Origin: CAZYTO01 sp964650405
GTDB taxonomy: Bacteria > Acidobacteriota > Thermoanaerobaculia > Gp7-AA8
Reading direction: 5' to 3'
Assembly: GCA_964650405.1 (NCBI GenBank)
Contig: CAZYTO010000002.1
Location: forward strand, 1-64,000
DNA: 64,000 nt
Shown here in pieces: positions 1 to 8,386 of the stretch; the first letter of the stretch is position 1; the number at the start of each line of letters is the position of its first letter. A program made the position numbers and the translations under genes. Under the pieces are notes generated by a model. It was not told the origin of the DNA. It saw only the letters and a list, made by a program, of their open reading frames with translations, and did not search any database.

Positions 1-122
1 CACCGCCTATTGCAACTCAGTTTGCTTCGAAGATCAACCGGTAAACAGATACGGTTAGTTTAGGGTCCGGGTTACTGCCGTCGCGGCGGAACGCCTTACG
101 GGCGTACAATTCGCCGCACACA

Positions 123-1142
123 GTGAGCATCGGGACTGCGGACGAGTTGGTGCGGCATCTGCTCGCGACGGACGTGCTTTCGCGCACGTCCGCGGTGGAC
201 GGCAACGTCGTCGTGCTGTCGGACCGCGAGGGATGCCGCTTCCGGGTCATCGACCGCGATCGCGCCCAGTTCTTCGCCACGAGCGGCGAGCCGTTCGCCG
301 TCGAAGCGGCATGGTACGAGCGCGTCCGCGACGATTCGCGCCTGGCTCCGCTACGCGCGCTCCTTCCGGAGATCGCCGCTCTCGATTCGTCACGCGCCCT
401 GCTGGTGGTGCGGACGTTCGACAAGGGCGAAGACGTCATTGAGCATCACCGCGCGGCGGCGCGGCAAGCGGAGTGGCTGCCCGCGCTCCTCGGAGGGTGG
501 CTCGGCGCGCTGCACCGCGTCACGTCCGCGTTCGGTGAGGAGACCGGGATGCCGCGCGGTCTCCCGGCGGCGCTGGCTCCTGCGAACGGCCAGGCCGCCG
601 GGAATCCGATCATCCGCGACGCGATCGCGCGCGCGGCCGCCGCGTGGCAGGCCACGGCGGTGATTCACGGCGATCCGTCGTTCGAGCATGTCGTCCTGCC
701 GGCGGAGCCGGACCGGCGGGTCCACCTCGTTCGCTGGGACGGCGCGCGCCTCGGCGATCCGGCCTGGGACGTCGCGACGGTCCTGTCGGAGTACTACGCA
801 TGGTCGCTCGCCCCGAGTCTCGTCGCGACGGTCGACGGCCCGGTCTGCCCGCTCACGAGCGCCGGCCTTCGCACGCTGGTCGCAACGCTGTGGAGCAGCT
901 ACAGCGCGGTCGCGGCATTGCCTGCCGCGGAGACACGCCCGTTCTTCCTGTGCGCGATCTCGTACGCAGGGGCGCGGCTCGTCGCTCGCGTGCCGCGGCT
1001 CGTCGCCAAGCCCGAGACCGCCGTCGCGGCGGCTCCGGCGATGATGGCCGCGACGGCGATGCTCATGACGCCCGCCGTCGTGGCCGACCTGCTCCTGACA
1101 CCACAACCGACGATGGGCCCGCAGGCCTGGGCGGTGCGATGA
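123..1142 (+). CDS. APH-fold protein, predicted pseudokinase of a RiPP-like cluster
   Basis: This 339-residue protein starts at a GTG and aligns end to end with the intact kinase at 5073-6164, for example in the shared N-terminal layout, the PLRxxLPE segment and the HGD loop. It belongs to the aminoglycoside phosphotransferase fold. The catalytic set is broken. The ATP-binding Lys of the paralogue (K56 there) is T53 here. The HGD loop keeps its Asp (D184), but the Asn five residues later is H189. The metal-binding Asp of the I-D-W-E motif is R204. The last codon overlaps the next gene (ATGA), so it is translated with the LanC-type gene. I infer a non-catalytic substrate-binding or allosteric partner. 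Rescued activity with unusual residues remains possible. The cluster may extend left of the window. Confidence 0.8.
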   Translation: MSIGTADELVRHLLATDVLSRTSAVDGNVVVLSDREGCRFRVIDRDRAQFFATSGEPFAVEAAWYERVRDDSRLAPLRALLPEIAALDSSRALLVVRTFDKGEDVIEHHRAAARQAEWLPALLGGWLGALHRVTSAFGEETGMPRGLPAALAPANGQAAGNPIIRDAIARAAAAWQATAVIHGDPSFEHVVLPAEPDRRVHLVRWDGARLGDPAWDVATVLSEYYAWSLAPSLVATVDGPVCPLTSAGLRTLVATLWSSYSAVAALPAAETRPFFLCAISYAGARLVARVPRLVAKPETAVAAAPAMMAATAMLMTPAVVADLLLTPQPTMGPQAWAVR

Positions 1143-2362
1143 GCGTCTACCTCGATACCGCAACGGCCCTCGGCGAGCGCCTCTGCGCGGATGCGATCTG
1201 GGACGGCGAGCGATGCACCTGGATGGGCGCGTCGATGGAGCTCGTCGGCGGCGAATGGCGGCAGAGCCGCCGCACGTTCGGCGGCGACCCGTACGCCGGC
1301 ACGAGCGGCGTGGCGCTCTTTCTCGCCCAGCTTCACCGGTTCCGTCCTTCAGAGGTGCTGCGAAGGACCGCCCTCGGCGCGCTGGCGCAGGCATTCGATC
1401 GCGTCGAGAAGGACGCGACCCTCGAGCACGGCGCGCTGTACACCGGGATCTTCGGGATCGGCTTTTCCGCCGCAGAGGCGGGAGCCGAGCTTGATGCGGA
1501 CACCGCGGTAACGCGGGGTCTGGAGCTCGTTCGGGCGAATCTGAACGTCGACGAGACGGCGTTCGACATCGTCTCCGGAGGTGCGGGGCGGATCGGTGCG
1601 CTGCTGCGGCTCCATGCCCGCTTCGGTCATGACTGGCTTCTGGAAGGGGCGGCCGCCGAGGCGAGGCATCTCATCGAGACGGCGCACCGCAGCGACAAGG
1701 GATGGTCGTGGGGATTCGGCGGCACGAAGTACGTCGCGCACGACCTCACGGGCTACTCGCACGGCGCCGCCGGCGCGGCCCTGGCACTGCTCGAGGTGTA
1801 TACGGCGACGTCGGACGAGGTTTTTCAGCGCGCGGCCGATGAGGCGATCCGGTACGAGCGGGCGTGGTTTTCGGAGAGCCAGCAGAACTGGCCCGACTTC
1901 CGGCGGATGCCTTCGCAGCGGGAGAACGACCCCTACGCGTACGGTTTCGCGTGGTGTCACGGAGCGCCGGGCATCGGCATGAGCCGTCTCCGCGCGTTCG
2001 AGCTCACGCGTCGCGACGACCTTCGCGACGAAGCGCTCATCGCCCTCCGCTCCACGCGGAACAACCCTGCCGGCATCGCAACCGAATACTCGTTCGGTCT
2101 TTGCCACGGCACCGCCGGCAACGCCGAATTGTTTCTGCGCGCGTGGGAAGTCCTCGGCGATCAGGAAGGTCTCACCTTCGCGGAGTCCCTGGCTGACAAG
2201 GGAATCGCCGAGTACGGCGAAAGTGGAAAGCCTTGGCCCAGCGGTCTCGACGAGGCGGGCGAAGCCCCCGGTCTGATGCTCGGACTGGCCGGAATCGGCT
2301 ATTTCTACCTGCGACTGCACGGAAAGAGGAGTGTGCCCTCGCTCCTGACCGTCAGCGGTTGA
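1139..2362 (+). CDS. LanC-type lanthionine cyclase-like protein (copy 1)
   Basis: This 407-residue protein has the glycine-rich alpha-toroid motifs of the LanC family: a GYSHGAAG motif in the middle, WCHGAPG with C273/H274, and LCHGTAG with C322/H323 near the C terminus. In NisC the zinc ligands are a Cys from the first such motif and the Cys-His pair from the second, and all are kept here, so a working zinc site is likely. LanC enzymes add Cys thiols to dehydrated Ser/Thr to make (methyl)lanthionine. The start ATG overlaps the stop of the pseudokinase gene. It is about as long as the second copy at 7133-8374 and is clearly its paralogue. The next gene is the Cys/Thr/Pro repeat protein, the obvious candidate substrate. 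Confidence 0.85.
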   Translation: MSVYLDTATALGERLCADAIWDGERCTWMGASMELVGGEWRQSRRTFGGDPYAGTSGVALFLAQLHRFRPSEVLRRTALGALAQAFDRVEKDATLEHGALYTGIFGIGFSAAEAGAELDADTAVTRGLELVRANLNVDETAFDIVSGGAGRIGALLRLHARFGHDWLLEGAAAEARHLIETAHRSDKGWSWGFGGTKYVAHDLTGYSHGAAGAALALLEVYTATSDEVFQRAADEAIRYERAWFSESQQNWPDFRRMPSQRENDPYAYGFAWCHGAPGIGMSRLRAFELTRRDDLRDEALIALRSTRNNPAGIATEYSFGLCHGTAGNAELFLRAWEVLGDQEGLTFAESLADKGIAEYGESGKPWPSGLDEAGEAPGLMLGLAGIGYFYLRLHGKRSVPSLLTVSG

Positions 2363-2681
2363 GCACGCCTTACAGATTACATTCCATAATTTAGTCTTGG
2401 TCTAGGACTACCCGCAACCTATGTTGTGCAGGTCCGTTATTCCGGCACCAGTGAGCTTCTGTGCGGCTCAAGACCGAGGTGAGACCCTGCGCCGCGAGAT
2501 CGCGAGCGCATCCGGCGCGAAAGTGCCCCGGCGGAGCTTCCCGACCGTCGCCCGGGGAGTGTCGTTGCTGTCGTCATGGCCGCCGTTCGTCGCCATCCGT
2601 CCACTCCTCTCCCCGCCCGCCTCCCACCCCCTTCCGCTTTCGGGCCGTTCGTAACAACCCATCTCCACAGGAGGTATCTCG
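2363..2681 (+). promoter_or_regulatory. 319-nt leader region upstream of the Cys-repeat gene
   Basis: The gap between copy 1 of LanC and the repeat protein holds no convincing gene. The first 40 nt are unusually AT-rich for this genome and include CATAAT at 2385-2390, one mismatch from a sigma70 -10 box, but no good -35 at the right spacing. A promoter here would let the giant substrate be transcribed separately from the enzymes. The gap ends in the strong ribosome-binding site described separately. No riboswitch was recognised. Confidence 0.35.
2669..2675 (+). promoter_or_regulatory. Strong Shine-Dalgarno of the Cys-repeat gene
   Basis: A perfect AGGAGGT lies 6 nt before the ATG at 2682. 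It fixes both the start and the reading frame of the repeat protein, which matters because the repetitive DNA leaves several other frames open. It is the strongest ribosome-binding site in the cluster and suggests high expression of the product. Confidence 0.8.
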
Positions 2682-4964
2682 ATGGCGAAACGCGACAAAG
2701 ACGACGATCCGAAGAGCGAAGATGCCGCCGAGGGCGGTTCTTCGAGCGGATCGGACGCCGGCGCGGGTGGCGGGGGACCGGTAACGGTTTCGCCTCTGCC
2801 CACGCAATGTCCGCCCACTCCGACGGTCTGTCCGGAGGCGGCTGGGCTCTGTCCGAGCGGTGGTGACGCCGGAGACGCGGCTGCGCGCGTGTTCCCGACG
2901 TTGCCGATCACCGGCTGTCCGGCGACGATCTGTCCCCATCCCACCCAGTGCCCGGGTCTGCCAACGCTCTGTCCACCTCATCCCACAGTCTGTCCGCCCC
3001 ACATCACCGAGTGCCCGCACCTGCCCACGGTGTGTCCCGACTGCGGCAAGGGTACGCCGCCGCAGCCGATTCCGACCACGCCGGCGACCGTATGCCCGAA
3101 GACGATCTGTCCGGGCGAGGGATGCCCGCCAGTCGGTGGCGGAGGCGCTCAGACCCCGACGTTCCCGGTCACAATCTGCTTCGTCCAGACCATCTGCTCG
3201 CCGGCTACGGTGTGCAACCCCGCCGGAGGCGGTGGCACGGAAACGCCGGGAATTGGCTTCCCGACTCTGCCATTGACCGCGTGTCCGCACACGATCTGTC
3301 CGCAGTTGACGCAGTGTCCGGCCATTCCGACGGCCTGCCCGCCGCATGCGACGATCTGTCCGCCGCATCCGACCAAGTGCCCGCCGATCCCCACGATTTG
3401 TGCGCACTGCGGCGATTCCGGCGGTACCGGTGGTACGTTCCCTACGCTGCCGTTGACGTCCTGCCCGCATACCGTCTGTCCGCAACCGACGCAGTGTCCG
3501 GCGCTGCCGACGCACTGCCGGCCGCCGCACGTCACCAACTGCCCGCCGGCCACGGCCTGTATCAATCCGACGTTTGCCGGCTGCCTGCCGCCGACGGCCA
3601 TCTGTCCGCCGCCGACGATCGACTGCCCGGCCGCTGCGGATCCGTCACAGCCACAGGCGTTTGCCGCCGCGCTTCCGCAACCGCTGACGCTGATCCCGGC
3701 TGGCTGCCCCGTCGTGACGGAAATCGGGCCCAATTGCCCGCATCCGACGCTGTCGCCTCTGCCGACGCGCTGCCCGGTTCTGCTGACGCACTCCCCGCCG
3801 GGCCGCCCTCCCTGTCCGCTGCCGACCCGGGGTCCGCCGGCGCTTCCGCCCTGTCTGCCGCTGCGACCGCATTGCCCGCAGCGGACGCAGTGTCCGCCGG
3901 TCGCAACGCACTGCCCGCCGGCGGCGACGCACTGCCCGCCCATCGCGACGCATTGCCCGCCCATTCCGACGCGCTGCCCGCCGGTTCCGACGCACTGCCC
4001 GCAGCCGACGTTGTGTCCGGCGCTGCCGACGCATTGCCTGCCGCCGCACATCACCAACTGCCCGCCGGCCACGGTCTGCGTGCATCCGACGATTCTCGAT
4101 TGCCCGCAGACGACGCTCTGCCCGGTGCCGTCGATCGCATGCCCGGTGCATACGCTCGACTGCCCGATCCAGACGATCAACTGCCCGCAGACGGGGATTG
4201 CCTGCCCGGGGCCGACGCTCGATTGCCCGATCCTGGGTGATCCGGGTCAGGCCCAGGCATTCGCTGAAGCGGCGTTGCCGCAGACGATCCAGCCCTTTGC
4301 CGGCAATTGCATCCTGCCGACGGACATCGGACCGAACTGCCCGCATCCGACGCTGACGCCGCCGATCCCGACGCGTTGCCCGGCCCTGCCGACGCACTGC
4401 CCACCGGTCATCACCCACTGCCCGCCGGCCCCGACACATTGCCCGCCCGCTCCGGTGACGCAATGTCCGCAGCCGACGATCTGTCCGCCGGCTCCGACGC
4501 ATTGTCCGCCCGCTCCGGTGACGCAGTGCCCGCGTCCGACGATTTGTCCGCCGTTCCCCACGCATTGCCCGCCGGGATTGGTGACGCATTGCCCGCAGCC
4601 GACGCTCTGCCCGTCGGCTCCGACGCATTGCCCGCCCGCTCCGGTGACGCAGTGCCCGGTGCCCACGCAGTGTCCGCCGGTTCTCACCCATTGCCCACCG
4701 GCCCTGACGCATTGCCCGCTACCGACGGTCTGCCCGCCGGCACCGACGCATTGCCCGCCCGCTCCGGTGACGCAATGCCCGACGCCGACGCAGTGTCCGC
4801 CGGCGCCGACGCACTGTCCGCCGCACCTGACGCAGTGCCCGGCGACGTTCTGCGGTCCGACGATCTGTCGCGTGGCGCCGACGGCCTGCCCGCCGGAGCT
4901 CGTGTGTCGTCCGCCGTTTGACGCACCCGGCGGCGCACCGACACAGGTCCCGCCGTTCTGCTGA
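2682..4964 (+). CDS. Giant Thr-x-Cys-Pro repeat protein, candidate RiPP/lanthipeptide substrate
   Basis: This 760-residue protein matches no family I recognise. The first 42 residues are charged, Gly/Ser-rich and Cys-free (leader-like, no signal peptide). The rest is a dense array of T-x-C-P units spaced 6-8 residues apart. By hand count there are about 87 Cys, and about 65 have Thr two residues before them. Modules beginning FPTLP recur at residues 71, 193 and 253. The first two end in a C-x-x/H-C-G tail. Cys-free spacers beginning DPxQxQAF occur at residues 320 and 520, exactly 200 residues apart. Repeat copies differ mostly at third codon positions (tgc/tgt, cac/cat, caa/cag), which supports selection on this frame. 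It sits between LanC, kinase and HopA1-type lyase genes, so I infer it is the protein they modify. A metal-binding or disulfide-linked structural protein is the main alternative. Confidence 0.8.
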   Translation: MAKRDKDDDPKSEDAAEGGSSSGSDAGAGGGGPVTVSPLPTQCPPTPTVCPEAAGLCPSGGDAGDAAARVFPTLPITGCPATICPHPTQCPGLPTLCPPHPTVCPPHITECPHLPTVCPDCGKGTPPQPIPTTPATVCPKTICPGEGCPPVGGGGAQTPTFPVTICFVQTICSPATVCNPAGGGGTETPGIGFPTLPLTACPHTICPQLTQCPAIPTACPPHATICPPHPTKCPPIPTICAHCGDSGGTGGTFPTLPLTSCPHTVCPQPTQCPALPTHCRPPHVTNCPPATACINPTFAGCLPPTAICPPPTIDCPAAADPSQPQAFAAALPQPLTLIPAGCPVVTEIGPNCPHPTLSPLPTRCPVLLTHSPPGRPPCPLPTRGPPALPPCLPLRPHCPQRTQCPPVATHCPPAATHCPPIATHCPPIPTRCPPVPTHCPQPTLCPALPTHCLPPHITNCPPATVCVHPTILDCPQTTLCPVPSIACPVHTLDCPIQTINCPQTGIACPGPTLDCPILGDPGQAQAFAEAALPQTIQPFAGNCILPTDIGPNCPHPTLTPPIPTRCPALPTHCPPVITHCPPAPTHCPPAPVTQCPQPTICPPAPTHCPPAPVTQCPRPTICPPFPTHCPPGLVTHCPQPTLCPSAPTHCPPAPVTQCPVPTQCPPVLTHCPPALTHCPLPTVCPPAPTHCPPAPVTQCPTPTQCPPAPTHCPPHLTQCPATFCGPTICRVAPTACPPELVCRPPFDAPGGAPTQVPPFC
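2805..4925 (+). repeat. Coding tandem repeat array, 18-24 bp units
   Basis: The DNA repeats units that encode T-x-C-P plus two to four Pro-rich residues. The most regular part is about 4390-4840, where a block encoding PPAPVTQCP followed by P-x-P-T-x-CP recurs at least four times. A longer 600-bp periodicity links 3639 and 4239. Synonymous differences between copies suggest old duplications kept by selection, not a recent expansion. Confidence 0.85.
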
Positions 4965-4976
4965 TCTGACGACCCC

Positions 4977-5005
4977 GCCGTCCGCGGTCCAACCCCGCGG
5001 ACGGC
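4977..5005 (+). terminator. GC-rich hairpin after the Cys-repeat gene
   Basis: An 11-bp perfect stem (GCCGTCCGCGG pairing with its complement) closes a 7-nt loop just downstream of the repeat-protein stop. No T-run follows, so it is either a weak or Rho-assisted terminator or a 3' mRNA-stabilising structure. It would let substrate transcripts outnumber those of the downstream kinase, lyase and cyclase genes. Confidence 0.6.
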
Positions 5006-5072
5006 AAATCCCTCGGGTCGTGTATCCTTCCGCCACTCCTTCAATCGATACGTCACTCCGGACGGGCGACCC

Positions 5073-6164
5073 GTGAACGCGCCGACGACGACTCCGAACG
5101 ACCTGGTGCACTACCTCCTCGAGCGCGGGCTGCTCACGCGCGAGGCCGTTATCGACGGCGGAGTGATGGTCATCCCGGCGGCGCGCCGCAACAACAACTT
5201 CTCCGTGGTCGCCGACGCAGGGCCGTCGTACTTCGTCAAGAGCATGCTGCCCGGCGCGGCCCAGGCGCAGGAGACGCTCCGGCAGGAGGCGACGCTCTAC
5301 GGCATCGCCCGCGCGACGGAGGCGCTCGCGCCGCTGCGCGAGGTGCTTCCGGAGTATCACCTCTACGATCCGCAGCGCAGTCTCATTATCCTCGGCTATC
5401 TGCGCGGGTCCCGTACGTTGAGCGAGCTGCACGCGCAGAGCGGCGGCGCTCCCGAATGGGCGGCCGAGCTGACCGGCCGGGCCCTCGGCGCGGTGCACCG
5501 GGCCGGCGCGTCGGCGCTGCCGGGCCTCGATCCGGCGTCGTTCAAGCGCCAGACGCCATGGGCTCTGTCTCTGCACCAGATCACGCCGACCTTCGGCCAG
5601 CCGGGCTCGCAGTTGCAGACGCTCCTGCTCAGCTATCCCGAGTTCGGCGAAGCGCTCGACACCATGCGCAACGGCTGGCGCGTCAACAGCGTCATCCACG
5701 GCGACATGAAGTTCGACAACTGCCTGGCCGTCGAAGCCGGCGGCACGCGCACGCTGAAGATCATCGACTGGGAGCTGGCCGACCTCGGTGACGAGCTGTG
5801 GGACGTGGCCGGCATCGTCCAGAACTACCTCTTCTGGTCCGCAGTCTCGGCGCAAGCCACGGCCGACGGCGCCTGGAGCGTCGGCATGCCGTTCGAGACG
5901 CTCCTGCCCGCCATGCGCACGTTCTGGAATGCGTGGGTCGCCGCGCGGGAGCTGCCGGACGCCGAGGCGGGAGTCTCGCTCGAGCGGTGCGCCTCGTATG
6001 CCGCGGCGCGGCTGCTCCAGAGCACGATGGAGATGCTCATGGTGTCGCCGGCCATGTCGCAGCAGGTCGCGCTCCTGCTGCAGACGAGCCTCAACGTCCT
6101 GCGCAGTCCGGGCGCGACGGCGCGGATGATCGCAGCCGGCACGGAGGCCGGTGCGCATGCCTGA
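5073..6164 (+). CDS. APH-fold kinase, putative split-dehydratase kinase subunit (LxmK/TvaC-like)
   Basis: This 363-residue protein has the complete aminoglycoside-phosphotransferase catalytic set: K56 in YFVKS for ATP, D211 and N216 in the HGD-x4-N catalytic loop, and D232 in the I-I-D-W-E metal-binding motif followed by GDELWDVA. In class V lanthipeptide and thioamitide clusters a kinase of this fold phosphorylates Ser/Thr of the precursor and a HopA1-like lyase removes the phosphate. The next gene is exactly such a lyase and overlaps it. The start is a GTG 109 nt after the repeat gene, beyond a hairpin. I infer phosphorylation of Thr in the repeat protein. A small-molecule kinase role cannot be excluded from sequence alone, but the neighbours argue against it. 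Confidence 0.85.
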   Translation: MNAPTTTPNDLVHYLLERGLLTREAVIDGGVMVIPAARRNNNFSVVADAGPSYFVKSMLPGAAQAQETLRQEATLYGIARATEALAPLREVLPEYHLYDPQRSLIILGYLRGSRTLSELHAQSGGAPEWAAELTGRALGAVHRAGASALPGLDPASFKRQTPWALSLHQITPTFGQPGSQLQTLLLSYPEFGEALDTMRNGWRVNSVIHGDMKFDNCLAVEAGGTRTLKIIDWELADLGDELWDVAGIVQNYLFWSAVSAQATADGAWSVGMPFETLLPAMRTFWNAWVAARELPDAEAGVSLERCASYAAARLLQSTMEMLMVSPAMSQQVALLLQTSLNVLRSPGATARMIAAGTEAGAHA

Positions 6165-7140
6165 GACGGCCTGCGTCGACGAGATCCGCCAGGCGCTCGG
6201 CTCGGTGGTGATCCGCTCGCCGGGAGAGCTCCTCATCGACGGAGAGCTCTGCCGCGTTCCTGACCCGATCGTGCTGTTCCAGATGAACGCGGCGGCCTTC
6301 GCCTCGTCGCCGATGCTGGCCCTCCTGCAGACCCAGATGTATGCGCGCCTCTACGGGCGCAATGCCGCGCCGACGACTCCCGGCGAAGACCTCACGCCCG
6401 TGCTCACCGCCGCAAATCGCGGCCGGGAGCGGTGGGAAGAGGGATGGATCGTCAGCAGCGGTGTGGCGGGGGGGATGCTCACCGCCACGCGTGACGACCT
6501 CACCACGAACCTACTGCCCTCGCAATACGTGATGCCTGCCGGCGGGACCGTCACGCCGGGAACGAGCCTCACGGTGCTCATCGCGAAGGAGGCGCCTGGG
6601 TGGCAGCCCGGCTTCTACTACGCCCTCAGCGAGGTCCCCATCGACGTACGCGATGAATCGCGCATGATGCGCATCTACTGGCACATCACCGAGGAGGGCG
6701 CGCCGAAGCTCGTGACGGCGGTGTCGGAGGTGCTGAACGCCTTCCGCATCCCGTTCCGCTTCAAGGTGCTCAACCAGCGGGGACTCTTCGGCCGGGCCGA
6801 CGCGGCGGTGATCTTCACGGCGCGGCGCTGGTACGGCATCGTGCGGGAGCTGCTGCCGCGCATCCTCGAACGCGTGGCGGACTCGCTGCTCGACGCGACG
6901 CCGCTCATGGCTTGCCGCATCGCTCCCGGCGTTGCGCTGGCCGAAGACCCCGGTATGGCCGGCGACAGCTTCGGCACGCATCGCACGCGGCTTCTGGCCC
7001 TCGCCGTCTGGAACAGCTACACGAAGGGCTTGCAGGACGTCGAGGCGCGGATGGGGGCGCTGGAGGAGATCTTCCGCGCCAGCGGTCTCCGCGTGGACAA
7101 GCCGTACCTCAATCCCGGATCGGCGGATCTTTATGCGTGA
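6157..7140 (+). CDS. HopA1-like protein, putative phospho-Thr/Ser lyase subunit (LxmY/TvaD-like)
   Basis: This 327-residue protein resembles the HopA1 effector family, whose homologues act as the elimination partner of APH-like kinases in class V lanthipeptide and thioamitide biosynthesis. Supporting features are the overall length, the central YWHITEEGAP segment, and the C-terminal DSFGTHR region before a final helix and a PYLNPGS tail. I cannot assign the catalytic residues by eye. The ATG at 6157 is preferred over the GTG at 6151 because GGAGG at 6143-6147 is 9 nt away. The gene overlaps the kinase by 8 nt and the LanC gene by 8 nt, so the three are probably translated as a unit. The upstream block (123-2362) has no lyase, so this one would have to serve both. 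Confidence 0.75.
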   Translation: MPETACVDEIRQALGSVVIRSPGELLIDGELCRVPDPIVLFQMNAAAFASSPMLALLQTQMYARLYGRNAAPTTPGEDLTPVLTAANRGRERWEEGWIVSSGVAGGMLTATRDDLTTNLLPSQYVMPAGGTVTPGTSLTVLIAKEAPGWQPGFYYALSEVPIDVRDESRMMRIYWHITEEGAPKLVTAVSEVLNAFRIPFRFKVLNQRGLFGRADAAVIFTARRWYGIVRELLPRILERVADSLLDATPLMACRIAPGVALAEDPGMAGDSFGTHRTRLLALAVWNSYTKGLQDVEARMGALEEIFRASGLRVDKPYLNPGSADLYA

Positions 7141-8374
7141 GCTCTACGGCGACGTCGCCCAGCGCATCGCCGCGGCGCTCTGCCGCGATGCCATCCGCAA
7201 CGGCGACCACTGCAACTGGCTCGGCGACTCGATGGAGAGTCTCGACGGCCGCATGGTGAGCGTCCATCGGTCGTTCGGCGGAGATCTGTACGCCGGCACG
7301 TCGGGCATCGCCCTGTTTCTCGCCGAGGCGGACCGGTTCCGCCCCGATCCTCTCTTCCGCCGGACGGCACGCGCCGCCATCGAGCACGCCCTGCATCGGG
7401 CGGACGCGATCGCGCCCGACCTGCGCGCCGGCTTCTACACCGGAGGCACCGGCATCGGCTTCGCCGCCGCGCGGATCGGCGAGCTGTTCGACGATGCGAC
7501 GCTCGTCGAGCGCGGGCTGGCACTTTTCGAGAGCGCCTCGGCCATCGATGAGAACGCGCGCCTCGACCTGCTGGCCGGCGTGGCCGGGATCATCGGACCG
7601 CTGCTTGTGCTGCATGCGAAATACCGGCGTGACTGGATGCACGAGCGCGCGCTCCGGGCCGGCGACGTGCTGCTCGGCCGGGCCCGGACTTCGCCGCAGG
7701 GCGTGTCCTGGAACGTGCTCGACGAGCAGTGGACGACGGCCGACCTCACGGGCTACTCGCACGGAACGGCGGGAATCGCGCTGGCCCTGTTCGAGCTCGC
7801 GCATGCCACGGGCGAGCAGCGGTTCGTCGCGGCGGTGGAGGGGGCGCTTCAGTACGAGCGGGCATGCTTCTCCCCGCAGCAGCAGAACTGGCCCGACTTC
7901 CGCCGCACCAGCGCGGGCTCGGCCAGCTCCGTGGGCTACTCGCTGGGCTGGTGTCACGGCGCGCCGGGCATCGGCCTGAGCCGGCTGCGTCTCTACAAAC
8001 TCGCACCGCGGCCGGACCTCTTCGAAGACGCGGCGGCCGCCCTGCGTGGAACCTACACGCCGCTGGCCACGCTGACCCCGACGGCGATGTTCGCGCTCTG
8101 CCACGGCGCGGCGGGGAACGCCGAATTGTTCCTCGAAGCAGGAGCGGTCTTCGGCGACTCCGGCTACACGGACATCGCCGAGGCCATCGGCCGGCAGGGC
8201 ATCGAGCGCTATGACGAGCCGCGGAGACCGTGGCCTTCGGGTGTGACCGCCGGCGGCCAGACGCCCGGCCTGATGCTGGGACTGGCCGGCATCGGCTACT
8301 TCTACCTCCGCCTGCTCGCATATGCCGACGTGCCGTCGGTGCTCGTGGTGGCGCCGGCGCGAACGCTATCGTGA
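7133..8374 (+). CDS. LanC-type lanthionine cyclase-like protein (copy 2)
   Basis: This 413-residue LanC-family protein has GYSHGTAG mid-protein, WCHGAPG (C274/H275) and LCHGAAG (C323/H324), so the zinc ligands are intact. It is a full-length paralogue of copy 1, with shared stretches such as FGGDxYAGTSG near residue 45 and TPGLMLGLAGIGYFYLRL at the C terminus. The start overlaps the HopA1-like gene by 8 nt. With the kinase and lyase it forms a complete set for phosphorylation, elimination and Cys addition. Two cyclases for one substrate suggests heteromeric action with the pseudokinase, or specialisation for different repeat spacings. Eukaryotic LANCL proteins add glutathione to dehydrated residues, so intermolecular thiol addition is a second possible reaction. 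Confidence 0.85.
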   Translation: MRELYGDVAQRIAAALCRDAIRNGDHCNWLGDSMESLDGRMVSVHRSFGGDLYAGTSGIALFLAEADRFRPDPLFRRTARAAIEHALHRADAIAPDLRAGFYTGGTGIGFAAARIGELFDDATLVERGLALFESASAIDENARLDLLAGVAGIIGPLLVLHAKYRRDWMHERALRAGDVLLGRARTSPQGVSWNVLDEQWTTADLTGYSHGTAGIALALFELAHATGEQRFVAAVEGALQYERACFSPQQQNWPDFRRTSAGSASSVGYSLGWCHGAPGIGLSRLRLYKLAPRPDLFEDAAAALRGTYTPLATLTPTAMFALCHGAAGNAELFLEAGAVFGDSGYTDIAEAIGRQGIERYDEPRRPWPSGVTAGGQTPGLMLGLAGIGYFYLRLLAYADVPSVLVVAPARTLS

Positions 8375-8386
8375 TATCATCCCGTC

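Noticed and set aside
2948..5056. Long open frames in other frames and on the minus strand across the Cys-repeat gene (for example minus-strand 3149-4180 and 4247-5056)
   Set aside because: They are by-products of repetitive GC-rich DNA. Only the 2682 frame has a strong ribosome-binding site, and differences between repeats fall on its third codon positions.
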